Shown: positions 30,197-40,678 of the stretch, piece by piece | Numbering within the stretch: the stretch's first letter is position 1 | How the letters are laid out: the number at the start of each line of letters is the position of its first letter | From: JAGQOZ01 sp041399205 | Lineage (GTDB): Bacteria; Planctomycetota; Planctomycetia; Pirellulales; Pirellulaceae | DNA length: 64,000 nucleotides | Direction of reading: 5' to 3' | Assembly: GCA_041399205.1 (NCBI GenBank) | Contig: JAWKTK010000005.1 | Span: 1-64,000 of the forward strand | The notes under the pieces: model-generated | Told to the model about the DNA's origin: nothing | Database searches by the model: none | Seen by the model: only the letters and a program-made list of their open reading frames with translations | Program-made: the position numbers and the translations under genes

Positions 30197-31915
30197 ATGA
30201 GCAATTCCGACCGACTATTCATACGAGCATTCGCCGGGAACCGTCCCAAAACACGCACCGAAGTTGCGGCTGCTCAAGCAATGACACCAGCTGCGCCCGC
30301 CAAAAAATCGAACATCATTCGCACGCCGGCTCGTGACACCAGTCGCGCGATTCGCAAGCCCCACTTTATGCAACGCAAAGTGATGGCCAGTTCTGCCGTG
30401 ACGCCCGAAGTTACCACCACGGAAGCGTCTGCACCGACACTCGCAACGCCGACGCCAATCAATCCGCAATTCCAAACGCTGGCGCAACCCAATACGCAAC
30501 CGGTTCATGCGGCAACTCACGTTGCAACCAGCCAACCCATGGTCAGCCGACCCAATGCGGCGGTAACTACGCAACCAGCCACGGCTTCCGGCAACGCAAG
30601 TACCGGGCTGGTCTCGCCCAAGCCCGTCCGCACCGTTCGGCCGGTAGACCAACAAGCCGTTTCCTACATGCCGACTTCGATTCCGAGCGTATCGCACGCC
30701 ATTTCGTTTCCGGTCGAGTTATTTTCTATCCCGGACACCAATTCACCATCGGATAGCCAACCAGCGCCGGAGCCAATTGCCGAGTCCAACGAGCTTCGTT
30801 TTGATTTGCCAGAAACCAGAATGGCGGTCGAAACAAATTCCAGTGCAGCCGAACCGGTAGATGCCGATCTGCCAGCCGCATCGCTATTGGAAATCTTCAA
30901 TTCGTCCATTACGACAATGGATGCGGCGTTTCCCGTCCGCGAAAAAACGGCCACTTCGAAAACCAACATTCGCATCGCGCCTACGGCCGCACCGCAGACC
31001 GAATCTGGCCCTCATTTCACGATGCCTGCTCCGGAATTTCGCGAACCAGAACCGACGCCGATGGCCGAAGCCCTGGCGCCGTTGGCCAAACCCCAGGCAC
31101 CGATTTCCCAGCCGATGGCAGAGCCACTGGACCGCACGCTTACCGAAACCAAGCAACCAACCGAACTCGACGCAGACGCGTTTGCAACGCAGCAAGCGGA
31201 ATTCGACGCACTGCCCGCGTTTGCCTCTGACACCGTTGTGGCACCGCCACCGGAAACGTACGTAGAAGGTTGGATTCCCGCGTGGCAAGTCGAAGCGTTT
31301 CGAATTCCTTCCGTCTGTGAACTTGTGCAACAAACGGCCAAGGAAACGCTGAACGAATTGTCCGGTCGACTGATCGCCGCCACGGGTGTAGGACAGAACA
31401 TCGTCTCCATTCGAAGTGCTTGGCGAGGCGTTGGTCGTACGACAATGACAATCGGTTTGGCAGCTTGGTTGGCTCGAGTTGGCATTCGCACGTGCGTTGT
31501 AGACGCGGACTTTGAACATCCTCGACTCGCAAATCAACTTGGCTTGGAAATTGAACAAGGCTGGGAACAAGTCTTGGATCAAGATTGTGATATCGCGGAA
31601 CTGTGCGTTGTGTCGGCAGAAGACGGCTTTTGCGTCGCACCACTGGCTCAGCCGATGGACGCCAACGAAACCGTAAAAGATGTCATTTGCACCATCTGTG
31701 ATTCGCTGAGCCGTAATTTTGATCTGGTACTAATCGATTGTGGTCCCGGCGCAGATATTTGGGAACGTCATATCGCGGCAAAACAACTTGGCGTTCTGGC
31801 CGTCCAGGATGCTCGTCGCCGTCATCAAGATGAACTAAGTGTGTTGGTCGATACGCTGCAGCGATTGCAGGTACGCATGCTGGGCGTGATCGCAAATTTT
31901 GAATCGCTCCAATAG
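30197..31915 (+). CDS. Tyrosine-autokinase-like (CpsD/BY-kinase fold) ATPase with altered P-loop
   Basis: About 380 residues of low-complexity Pro/Ala/Thr-rich sequence precede a C-terminal MinD/BY-kinase-like domain (about residues 390-572). It shows IVSIRSAWRGVGRTTMTIGL where the family has a GKT/S P-loop, CVVDADFEHPRLANQLGL (Walker A' VVDADxxxP), and NFDLVLIDCGPGADI (Walker B). The lysine of the P-loop is replaced by arginine (GVGRTT). There is no tyrosine cluster at the C-terminus, which ends RMLGVIANFESLQ. It may bind nucleotide weakly or be a pseudo-kinase. A short ribosome-site-like aggtt precedes the ATG. Located between the membrane/linker protein and the ExeA-like ATPase. Confidence 0.75.
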   Translation: MSNSDRLFIRAFAGNRPKTRTEVAAAQAMTPAAPAKKSNIIRTPARDTSRAIRKPHFMQRKVMASSAVTPEVTTTEASAPTLATPTPINPQFQTLAQPNTQPVHAATHVATSQPMVSRPNAAVTTQPATASGNASTGLVSPKPVRTVRPVDQQAVSYMPTSIPSVSHAISFPVELFSIPDTNSPSDSQPAPEPIAESNELRFDLPETRMAVETNSSAAEPVDADLPAASLLEIFNSSITTMDAAFPVREKTATSKTNIRIAPTAAPQTESGPHFTMPAPEFREPEPTPMAEALAPLAKPQAPISQPMAEPLDRTLTETKQPTELDADAFATQQAEFDALPAFASDTVVAPPPETYVEGWIPAWQVEAFRIPSVCELVQQTAKETLNELSGRLIAATGVGQNIVSIRSAWRGVGRTTMTIGLAAWLARVGIRTCVVDADFEHPRLANQLGLEIEQGWEQVLDQDCDIAELCVVSAEDGFCVAPLAQPMDANETVKDVICTICDSLSRNFDLVLIDCGPGADIWERHIAAKQLGVLAVQDARRRHQDELSVLVDTLQRLQVRMLGVIANFESLQ

Positions 31916-31981
31916 GTAGCTTCGGCCCTGCGTAGCCGACAGTAAGTTTCACTCTTCCTAATGTTATAACAGGAATGCGTC

Positions 31982-32803
31982 ATGTACGAAGAATATTGGC
32001 AGTTGGACCGTAAACCGTTTGAAAGCAATGCCGACGCACACTTCTACTACCCCAGCGAATCACATCAAGGCGCTATCCTGAAACTTCGGTACGCAGTGGA
32101 AAACAGCAGCGGCTGCGCGCTGATCACCGGCGCTCCAGGACTGGGCAAGACACAAGTAGTCCAAGCGCTGTTGGCTCAACTGCCCGACAACTTGACACCT
32201 TGCGTGAATTTGGTCTTTCCGCAGATGCCGGCTGACCAATTGCTGGACTACATTGCAGACGAATTGGCGGGCATTCCTGCCAAGGGCAAGGTAAACAGTA
32301 TTGAAGAGAGTATTCGTCGGATTCAAAGCACATTGCAAGCGAATTCGGAAGCCGGCAAAAAGGCCGTACTGGTCGTGGACGAAGCCCATCTGATCAGTGA
32401 CGAAGGTATTTTCGACACGCTTCGACTGCTATTGAATTTTGATACAACCTCACAGTCGAAACTGGCGTTGGTACTGGTTGGTCAAGCGGGAATTCTGCCA
32501 ATCTTGGATCGGCGTCCGGGCTTGGAAGAACGCATGGTCGTCAAATGCATGCTGCGTCCGCTGACCGAAGATGAAACCGCCAGCTACATTCAGCATCGCT
32601 TGGCGCAAGCCGGTGGATCGTCCGACATCTTCGAGCCAGAAGCGATCGAAGCAGTCTTTGGGATTACTCGAGGCTTCCCGCGCAAGATCAATCGTCTCTG
32701 TGATCTAGCGTTGCTGGTAGGCTTCGCACAAGAACTTACCGCCATCAATGCCGAACATATTGAATCAGTTTCGGAAGAACTCATTACGGTGGTACCGGAA
32801 TAA
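31982..32803 (+). CDS. ExeA-like AAA ATPase (exosortase/EPS-locus secretion ATPase type)
   Basis: The 273-residue protein begins MYEEYWQLDRKPFESNADAH, typical of the ExeA/MshM and PEP-CTERM-locus ATPase group. Walker A is GAPGLGKTQ (about residue 51), Walker B VLVVDEAHLI, sensor region LVLVGQAGIL, and the arginine finger area LEERMVVKCMLRPLTEDET. The C-terminal lid has RGFPRKINRLCDLALL. In XrtA loci this protein accompanies a tyrosine-kinase-like ATPase and a chain-length regulator, the layout seen here. It follows the autokinase-like gene by 66 bases. Confidence 0.85.
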   Translation: MYEEYWQLDRKPFESNADAHFYYPSESHQGAILKLRYAVENSSGCALITGAPGLGKTQVVQALLAQLPDNLTPCVNLVFPQMPADQLLDYIADELAGIPAKGKVNSIEESIRRIQSTLQANSEAGKKAVLVVDEAHLISDEGIFDTLRLLLNFDTTSQSKLALVLVGQAGILPILDRRPGLEERMVVKCMLRPLTEDETASYIQHRLAQAGGSSDIFEPEAIEAVFGITRGFPRKINRLCDLALLVGFAQELTAINAEHIESVSEELITVVPE

Positions 32804-32962
32804 CGCAATTCGTTCTTACGATCGAGTTTTGAATCAAATGAATCGGATATTGTCAGATCCATTCAACGCAATTTCTTGCAGAGCCTCATAGGAACTGGAA
32901 AGCGAACAATAAATCAAGAATTAAATCACAGTTTTCCTCATCCATTAGCTAACACACTATTG

Positions 32963-32990
32963 TTGTTAGAATCGGTGGGTCCCTTATAAT
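32963..32990 (+). promoter_or_regulatory. Candidate sigma-70-like promoter of the PKD gene
   Basis: TTGTTA (32963-32968) and TATAAT (32985-32990) are separated by 16 bases, about 70 bases before the PKD gene start. A small inverted repeat, ctaaca with tgttag, overlaps the -35 side and could be an operator. Prediction from pattern only. Confidence 0.4.
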
Positions 32991-33061
32991 TGTCGGTTGG
33001 CGCGTAACAGTTTTTTTCGAAGCGTTGCGTAGTAGGTGTCGGCCGTTAGTGAAAAGGGGCA

Positions 33062-36000
33062 ATGAAAACTATGGATCGCAGCCGACAGCGGAATTCTCGG
33101 ATCGAATCACGCAAATTCTTGTCCGTCGAATCATTGGAAGATCGCCGTCTGCTGGTTACCAATGTCATTGCGCCGGTAATCGAACCGTTTCCAGCCGCCC
33201 AGATTCGCTTGGCTGGCGGAGCAATCCCTGCAGACGCGGCACACACGTTGTTCGTCACGGAAAGCCTATTTGACGTGACGTCAACCAATGCGGTGCCGGC
33301 AAGCCCGAATCAGATCGGCGGATTTGCCTCTGCCGATTATCATTGTACAGACGAAGCGTTCAAGGCCGGCCTGCACGCAGACTGGGATGGCATCACAGCG
33401 GTTTACAAAGCCATACTGTCTAGCAACGAAGTGAACGCTCGGGATCGGTTCAGTATCATCGGGCCGGTCTACAACACCAACGGGCAACTGTTGGCCTGGA
33501 ACCGCAACGACTTCTGGGACGGGCAACTAGAGCATGCCGTTCAATTCGATGCGAATGGTCGCGCAATCACCGGTTCCACCGATGTCTGGACGGGAACGGA
33601 CGCGTTTGGTCGGTCCACTCAAGCCACCGCCAACAATTGGACCACGGCCCTTAGCGACGCCTCCATTGGCAATGCCACTCGCTCCAACGCCGATTGGCTC
33701 TTATCCAACGTCGCTACGGCCGCGGCACCTGGGCGTCTCTATTGCATTTCCATTCCTACCGGCCAACAACTTTCGCCGGGACCATTTGCCGTCATCGATC
33801 CGCCGGCCCAAACGAAAGACACCACGCCGACGATTGCATGGGAAGCAGCAGCTAGAGCCGTTCACTATGACGTTACAATTGCTTCCGACGAACTCTGCCA
33901 AAAGACATTACAAAGCATTGGAAACGTGACTCAAGATGCCGTCACCACCATTCCACTGCCCACCGGTTCCTACTTTGCGTGTGTTTCTGCGACAAGTGCT
34001 TCGGGCGAACAGACGCTGGCCAGCAATTCGCCGTTTGCGTTTGAAATTGTATCCGACATCGCTCAGACACCACCGGTGGCGAATATCGGCGGGCCGTATG
34101 TTTCGGACGAAGGTCAAGTCATCATGTTTGACGGCAGCGAGTCCTTCGATCCGCTTGATCCAAACGCTGTCTTGTCCTACGAATGGGATTTTGATTTCGA
34201 CGGCACGTTTGATCCGTGGTCGCACTACACCGAAAGTCCTGCTCTGTTTTCTCAAGCCGACTTTCCCGCTCGCTTGATTGCCCTACGAGTCACCAATGCC
34301 GACGGTATGTCCGATGTCGATTTTACCACGTGGCAAGTCAACGAAACGCCGCCCCACGCCACGTTCTTGGCGCTGCCGGCGCCCAGTTCTGATGGACTGA
34401 CCATTCAATTCGCACAAGCGTCCAATACCGGCAATCTATCGGAATCGATCGTCAAATGGCATTGGCAGTTCGCCAACTTGGGACAAAGCGACGATCCCAA
34501 TCCGCAGTACCGCTTTCCCACTTCGGGAATCTATTCCGTTAGCTTGACCGTCACCGACAGCGACGGTTCCGCGTTTACTACCACTCAGTCCGTCTCCGTG
34601 ACCGATGGGACACCCATCGCGCACGCAGAGTGGCCTACATTTCAGCCGAAGGCGCACCGCTGTTGCTGGACGCCACCGCCACCACGGATCCCAACGATCC
34701 GCTAGAGATGCTTCTATTTGAATGGGACTTGAATTACGACGGCAGTACATTTAGGCCCAGCGGTGTGACTGGCATCAGTCCGCAAGTCATGGCGGCGGAC
34801 AATTTTGCCGCTCGAACCATCGCGAGGCGAACCGCGATTCTCGCGGACTGACGGATATTGCCACCACCACTTGGCAAGTGACCGAAGTTGCTCCACCCGC
34901 CGAACGGTGGACGGTGCTGCCGAAATGGCCTGCGAGTGCAATTCACAGACAAGTCTAACACGGGCACAACTTCCGACCGCATCACACGACACTTCTGGAA
35001 CTTTGGCGGTCTAGGAGCCAGTTCGGCTGCTTCGCCCGTTTTCCAATTCGCCACCGGCGGCACCTATCAAGTGGAGCTGACCGTCACCGATGACGATGGT
35101 TCGCGCCAGTTCGGTTCTGCACGAAGTAACGGTCCGTGATTTCGCGCCCCATTGCCAATGCTGGCGGACCGTATGTTTCCGACGAAGGGCAATCGATTCT
35201 GCTGGATGCCTCTGGAACAACGGATCCCAACCACGCGAATTCACTGCTCCAGTTTGCCTGGGACCTTAACTACGACGGCACTTTTGGCCCCGAAATTGTC
35301 CATGGCGAACGTCCGCTGGCGGTCAGCCAACAAGATTTTGCAGCCCGAGTGATTGCGTTACGAGTGACCGATCCGGCCGGCCTAAGCAATATTGCCACCA
35401 CAACGTGGGAAGTACGCGAAGTGGCACCGTTCGTGTCGTTCGCGTGGCTGCTGCCCGAAGATTCGGACGGATTGAAAGTCCAGTTCTTTGGCGCGGCCAA
35501 TACGCTCAATTCGTCCGATACCATTGCCGCTTGGCGTTGGAATTTTGGGGCGGCGGGTGAATCAGCCGATCCGAATCCTGTCATCACCTTTCCTGCCGAT
35601 GGTTCGTACCAAGTCACGTTAACCGTCATCGATTCTGACGGTTCTTCCGCGTCCATCACGCAAACCGTTGCAGCAGAACGAACCACCAGTGGCCGACGCT
35701 GGCGGCCCATACACCATTATGGAAGGGAGCGACCTGCGCTGGACGCTCGGAAATCATCCGACCCGTCCGACGAAACGTTGAGCTTTGCCTGGGACTTGGA
35801 CAATGACGGCCAATTTGACGACGCCGCGGGCGAATACCCTGTCGTTACTTGGCAGTCGCTTGCAGAAAATACACCGCAAATTGCCGACAGCGGAGTCTAC
35901 ACGATTGGTGTGCAGGTTTCAGATGGACGAGGCGGTGTGGACGGCACCGCCTCGGCTCGACGGAAATCGTCAACGCTTTGCCTGCCATTCTGGAACTGGT

Positions 36001-36298
36001 TGTGCCGCAGAACATTCAAGTGGGCCAAGCAGTGACGTTTCAAGCAAGTGGTGCCGATCCGGCTGGTGATCAAGACCCGTTGGAATTTGAATGGGAGCTA
36101 GGACGTCGAGGTGAAGTGATCACGCAAGGCGCCGTTTCCCAATTCGATTATGTGTTCCATCGAGGCGGACAGTATTGGATCTCGGTAACACTGAAAGATG
36201 ATGACGGCGTTGTGACAACCGGTTTCCAGATTAACGTCACGGCCAACTTGAATCCACGCTTCCGCAAGCTGCTGCCTAACGCCTCGGACGCTTCGTAA
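33062..36298 (+). CDS. Large secreted PKD-repeat protein with planctomycete N-terminal motif, frame-broken
   Basis: The start MKTMDRSRQRNSR at 33062 follows a gggg ribosome site and leads into FLSVESLEDRRLLV, the signature at the start of many planctomycete exported proteins. After a unique region (about residues 20-230) at least six PKD-type Ig folds alternate, each opening with GGPYVSDEG-like text and holding D-N/F-DGTF. Examples are ANIGGPYVSDEGQVIMFDGS, EWDFDFDGTFDPW, and IANAGGPYVSDEGQSILLDA. The reading frame breaks at about 34630, 34845, 35130, 35700 and 35960, but domains resume each time, so full length would be about 1,080 residues. No sorting signal was recognised at the C-terminus. 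Likely surface or extracellular, ligand unknown. Confidence 0.8.
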
Positions 36299-36427
36299 CA
36301 TGACTCGCCGAATCAACGCACAAGAGGGCTTCTTCGTCCGCCGCGTTGCGCGTTATCCTTACGTTTTTCCGTTCGCAAGCGATGATTGCGTCGTCCGTTT
36401 GTCGTTAGCCCCAATCAGAAAAACTCG

Positions 36428-37626
36428 ATGGAACACTACACAGACAATCCCGTTCGTCGGCCCGAACCCATCTGGAAACAGCTGCTGCCCTACCTGATAG
36501 TGGCTTTCCTAAGAGCTTCAGCTTGGCTCGTTGGATGGGCGTGGCGAGAGCGTTAAGGGCAGGGCAGGGGATGCCGGTCCCGGTGGACCCTCGAGGCGAA
36601 TGGGCCGATGACGAAAAAACGACCATTCGCATTTTCAGCGAAAATTCTCCGTCCGTGGCGTTTATCACCACCACCAAAGTTCAGATGGGATTTTTCGAAC
36701 CTACCGCCACCAGCCAAGGTACTGGTTCGGGCTTTGTCTGGGACCAAGACGGTCACATTGTCACCAACTTTCATGTTATTGCCGATTCGGATTATGCTAC
36801 GGTGACGCTGGCCGATAAATCGGTCTGGGAAGCCGAAGTCATTGGCCGTGAACCGAGCAAAGATTTGGCCGTATTACGCATCGACGCACCGTCCGACTTG
36901 CTGCGTCCCATCATGCAAGGTTCGTCAAATGACTTACAGGTTGGGCAGAAAGTGTTTGCCATTGGCAATCCGTTTGGCCTGGACTACACGTTGACCACGG
37001 GCGTCATCAGTGCACTCGATCGACAGATCTCCACCGAAGAAGGTCCTCCCAATCGCAGAACTCGACGCTCAATTGACGGCGTGGTTCAAACCGACGCGGC
37101 CATCAATCCGGGCAATTCTGGCGGACCGCTGCTGGACAGCGCCGGCCGTTTAATTGGCGTCAACACCGCTATTTACAGTCCGTCGGGCGCGTATGCCGGC
37201 GTTGGCTTTGCGATTCCCTCGGATACCGTTCGACGCATTGTGCCTCAACTGATCCAATATGGCCGGCTGATTCGACCAGGCATTGGGATCGTCCCCTTCT
37301 TGGATCAAACCGTGCGTTCGCTAGAACCCAAGGGCGTGTTGGTTCGCTCCATTTACCCAGGTTCCGCAGCGGAACAAGCTGGCTTGCGGCCGACACAAGC
37401 CCGCCCAACTCGCCGAGGCTTCAATACGCAGTTTTATATTGTGTATGGTGATTTGATTGTTCAAGCAGACGGTAAGCGTATTGAATCGCTGGACAACTGG
37501 TATTCTTTTTTGGAATCCAAGAAACCGGGCGACCAAGTGACGCTGACCATTATCCGCGGCCTGGACACTCGATCCGCAGAACAATTGGACGTGCAAGTCA
37601 CTTTAGAAGAAGACAACTATCGTTAA
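36428..37626 (+). CDS. Membrane-anchored HtrA/Deg serine protease with PDZ, frame-broken start
   Basis: An ATG at 36428 encodes MEHYTDNPVRRPEPIWKQLL and a membrane segment; the frame breaks at about 36510-36545 and continues to 37626. The trypsin-like domain has the triad: histidine in GHIVTNFHVIAD, aspartate in SKDLAVLRIDAP, serine in NPGNSGGPLLDSAGRLIGVN. A PDZ domain follows (SLEPKGVLVRSIYPGSAAEQ, VYGDLIVQADGKRIESLDNW). The anchor points the protease out of the cytoplasm. Such enzymes degrade or refold envelope proteins or cut anti-sigma factors. It starts 130 bases after the PKD gene and is followed by a HAD phosphatase 18 bases later. Confidence 0.88.
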
Positions 37627-37644
37627 TTCTGGAAAGACAACTTT

Positions 37645-38325
37645 ATGTCACAAGTTTGGCTGTTTGACATTGACGGTACCTTGATTCACAGCGGCGGGGC
37701 AGGGGAGACCGCGGCGGTGAAGACGGTGGCTTCGCTGTTCCAAGTGGACGAAACGCACGGCGAGACCCATTTTGCAGGTCGAACGGATCGAGCGATCATG
37801 TGGGACATTTTTCGCTTTCACCAGATTGAACAGAACGAAGCGAATTGGGATCGATTCCAAGCGGCGTACGTTACGGAACTGCAAAACCAATTGCAGCAAC
37901 GACCTGGCGGAGTCTTACCGGGTGTGGTGCAACTGGTAGAAGCGATTCAGCAACAGTTTGCTCGGCCCATTGGCCTGTTGACCGGCAATACCGAAGCGGC
38001 TGCTTGGATCAAGCTGAAGCATTTTGCCATTGACCACCTATTTCACTTTGGTGGTTTTGGCGATCAGCATTGCGACCGCAACGACGTGGCTCAATCGGCC
38101 CTAGAAAAGGCCGCTCGCCAGCTACAGCAAGAAGTTTTGCCAGAACAGATTTGGGTTGTGGGTGATACGCCGAATGACATTCGTTGCGCTCGCTCCATCG
38201 GCGCCCATGTCGTCGCAGTGGCTACCGGCAACTATTCGCTCCAAGAATTAGCCGACCACCAGCCCGACCTGGTCGTTCACGATCTGACCGATCCCGCCGT
38301 GCTAGAATTAGTGACCTGCGGTTAA
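37645..38325 (+). CDS. HAD-family phosphatase (Gph-like)
   Basis: A 226-residue HAD hydrolase with motif I FDIDGTLIHS, motif II threonine in GLLTGNTEAA, the lysine in WIKLKHFAI and motif III GDTPNDIRCARSIG. The alpha-helical cap (about residues 17-85) puts it in the Gph/phosphoglycolate phosphatase subfamily. Substrate is not predictable; phosphoglycolate or similar small sugar phosphates are usual. Starts 18 bases after the HtrA protease stop, so the two probably share a transcript. Confidence 0.85.
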   Translation: MSQVWLFDIDGTLIHSGGAGETAAVKTVASLFQVDETHGETHFAGRTDRAIMWDIFRFHQIEQNEANWDRFQAAYVTELQNQLQQRPGGVLPGVVQLVEAIQQQFARPIGLLTGNTEAAAWIKLKHFAIDHLFHFGGFGDQHCDRNDVAQSALEKAARQLQQEVLPEQIWVVGDTPNDIRCARSIGAHVVAVATGNYSLQELADHQPDLVVHDLTDPAVLELVTCG

Positions 38326-38419
38326 ACGCGAAATCCATTTCGCAGCAGCCCAAAGTTGCGGCAAACTGGCCACTAGGTTCTGCAGATCAGGGTCACATCG
38401 AATGGTAGGGGCTGAAGAA

Positions 38420-38893
38420 TTATTCTGAATCGCAAAAGTAAACGTCGGCGATTATCTTCTTTTCACGGTAGTAAAACTCTCCGCCTGCGTCGTTCCCGTC
38501 AGCCGCGACCGGACGGTCACTGGGATCAATAATTAAACCATAGTGAGCAAAACCGCCGCCGTATTCGATGTACAAGGCACCATGTTGCACGTAGACAGAC
38601 TTTGGTTCCGTTTTTGCAATCGAGTTCGGCAGTTTGCGAAGATCAATATCTCGGTCCATTGGGTCCGCCAGAAGCGAACGTGCGGCATCACGAATCGAGA
38701 TATGGTCGAATTCGTTTATGATCTGATGCTGGGCTGCGCGAATATCGCGAGCTAACTGCATCAATGGCAAAGATACGAGTAACACGCAACCAATGAGCGT
38801 CGACACGGAGACCGCAATTATGACCAAGACCAGTTTAAGAATCGCACCGCGATCGCCTGACTTCGAATCGCATTGCGGTGAGCTGTGATCCAT
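38420..38893 (-). CDS. Hypothetical single-pass membrane protein
   Basis: Family not recognised. The 157-residue protein has a short N-terminus, one strong membrane segment (LKLVLVIIAVSVSTLIGCVL, about residues 20-43) and a soluble domain with GALYIEYGGGFAHYGLIIDP near the end. It converges with the HAD phosphatase gene 95 bases away and stands alone on its strand. Confidence 0.6.
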   Translation of the reverse strand: MDHSSPQCDSKSGDRGAILKLVLVIIAVSVSTLIGCVLLVSLPLMQLARDIRAAQHQIINEFDHISIRDAARSLLADPMDRDIDLRKLPNSIAKTEPKSVYVQHGALYIEYGGGFAHYGLIIDPSDRPVAADGNDAGGEFYYREKKIIADVYFCDSE

Positions 38894-39475
38894 TTACCGA
38901 CTCCGTTTGCCACGCCGCTTCATGGACAACCAGTTATTTCATGTTGATGAATTGGGCGGCAGTGGATGGGAGGCAATGAATGGGCGGCGATTGAGAAATG
39001 GCGAATGCAATGTTGGCCTCACAAGCAAATTTGCCTTTTGCTATTCTCATTTTGCATTTTGCGATTTCTTCCGGTCCGAGCACGCGTCAACAAGCGCCAC
39101 TCGAATTTCGATTCGCCCGAATGCGCTCGGCTTTTGGCTACATTAATGGCACTGAGTATTGCTGAAACGCAGAGTCGCCGAGTTCGCAGAGCGGATCTGA
39201 CCAGAGTTCGAAATGTATCGTACCGACTGCCTTTTTCGATCCACCTTGTCTCCGCCCGGCGGGCGAAACATCTTTGCCGGTATGCGTCAGCCACCGGTCG
39301 TCGCTCGCTTCTACTCTGTTCAGCCCAGCGGGCGACACATGCGGATTCTGGAAGACGCCCAAAATCACAATCGATCGGACTAGAGTCAGGCACGGCGAAT
39401 CAAACCACAACTGGCCACATCCAGTATCCTTTGCGAAAGCGTTTTTGGATGCCTAGCACCACTCGTCCCGGTTGA
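38894..39475. other. Gene-poor spacer with dispersed-repeat text
   Basis: No gene can be supported. A 26-base segment at 39166-39191 (aaacgcagagtcgccgag, then ttcgcagag) recurs with small changes at 54834-54860. Around 39257-39340 are fragments rich in cggcgggcga, of the kind that repeats in planctomycete spacers. Confidence 0.5.
39166..39191. repeat. Short dispersed repeat, copy 1
   Basis: Matches 54834-54860 at most positions; itself built from a repeated cgcagag core. Both copies lie in gene-free ground beside decayed or small genes. Confidence 0.6.
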
Positions 39476-39821
39476 TCACGAACTTCCTTCAAGCAGGACA
39501 ACCATCTTGTCGTCGTCATCGAACCCGATGCAATAGTACCAGTTCACTCCATTTTTCCAAAGGAAATATATGACGGCAGGTGATTTTGCGGCCCTGGCAA
39601 ATTCGTTCTCGAATCCGCTTTTTTGCGGCAAACAACATTCGACATCCGTCTTAATTGGTTCACCAAGAAGATCGAAGATTTCAGATCTGGGAGTGCCGAC
39701 CTCAAGCCATTGAACTCGTCGATGCAATCCTCGATCGAAGTGCGTTACCAGATCGCAACCGCGGCGGCAGCAATGCGAGCAACAAGGCAATGAAGAAAAT
39801 CACCGCCAATATCGTTTTCAT
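39476..39821 (-). CDS. Small SmpA/BamE-like exported protein, frame-broken
   Basis: An ATG at 39821 gives a hydrophobic leader (MKTILAVIFFIALLLALLPP); after one break the reading continues HFDRGLHRRVQWLEVGTPRS and EIFDLLGEPIKTDVECCLPQ to a stop at 39476, about 115 residues. The VGTPRSEIFDLLGEPIK segment resembles the repeated motif of SmpA/BamE-type lipoproteins (G-x-x-x-x-V-x-x-x-LG-x-P). No lipobox cysteine is certain because the break falls after the leader. Function unknown. Confidence 0.5.
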
Positions 39822-40007
39822 TCCGAATTGCATTGGTAACTACCGAAAAGTCTGTAGGTCCCAAACCGAACGCCAGTGATGTTCGCCGACTCCATCGCGA
39901 AGCGAAGAGACGCACTGACATAACAATATGCGAAGCGCGAGGGACGATAAAAACGGCCAGCAGAGTCGGTCCATTCAGGGCAAGCCTCCACCAGACCGGT
40001 GCTTCGT

Positions 40008-40387
40008 TCAATTTTCGTAGCGATTCGAAAGGAAAACAACTACGGGAAGATCATCCTTCCACGCCACAGGAATGGAACACTTTTCCACAGCGCATTCCGG
40101 GCCCAAGAAACCTTCGACGACGACGCGTTTCCCGAACACAGGATGATTCGAGACGATCCATGTCCAGTGTGCGCCAGAATGTGCGGCACCCGCGTCATTA
40201 AACCAGACTTCGTATTTTTTCCCTTCGGCGACACAATCGTGCCACCAGCAACAGAGGCGAACAGAAAAGGCATTGGAGACGCACCTCGTGGCACAATCGC
40301 GTGATAGATTCGCAGCAATAGACAACTGGTAAAGACCAGCAACCCAATAGAAACAATCAGCGTGCGAATTCGAATACGCTTCATCAT
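40008..40387 (-). CDS. Hypothetical small membrane-anchored protein, frame-broken
   Basis: From 40387 the frame encodes MMKRIRIRTLIVSIGLLVFT and SCLLLRIYHAIV, a signal anchor or lipoprotein-like leader with a cysteine (VFTSC). About residue 52 the frame breaks, and the second frame continues EGKKYEVWFNDAGAAHSGAH, WTWIVSNHPVFGKRVVVEGF, stopping at 40008, for about 125 residues. Not recognised. It precedes the SmpA-like gene by 186 bases on the same strand. Confidence 0.5.
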
Positions 40388-40486
40388 TAGCCTGCGACTT
40401 CGAGGTGACGGTAAAAACTATTGCAGATTACCACTCGCCTAAGTATTTCGAATGCTTGACACCTACCGAATGTGCTTTGTGATTTT

Positions 40487-40678
40487 TTAGAAAAACCGTT
40501 TGTCTAGCTCGGCGTGCCTTCCTTGGTTATCTGGGATTGAGCGGCGCTGAATCAGGTAGATTAATTCAATCACTTCACGGATATTTTCTGTGTTTTTGCT
40601 CGGGCACCATTTCGCCAGAGAAGCTAGATCCCGAATGCACTTCGTGTCCATTCGACATGCATCATTCTGGCAGGCCAA
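40487..40678 (-). pseudogene. Possible RelE/ParE-like toxin remnant
   Basis: Just after the stop of the 52-residue upstream gene an ATGATG begins MMHVEWTRSAF, and after a break RDLASLAKWCPSKNTENIRE and VIELIYLIQRRSIPDNQG. A hydrophobic/basic W-T-x-x-A-x-x-D-L pattern is how RelE/ParE toxins begin. Only about 65 residues can be read before stops; the family has 85-100, and the catalytic end is absent. Toxin identity is an inference. Confidence 0.3.

Noticed and set aside
35000..36100. PKD gene as several separate small genes
   Set aside because: Domains continue in register across frame changes and start codons or ribosome sites between them are absent, so one broken gene is more likely.
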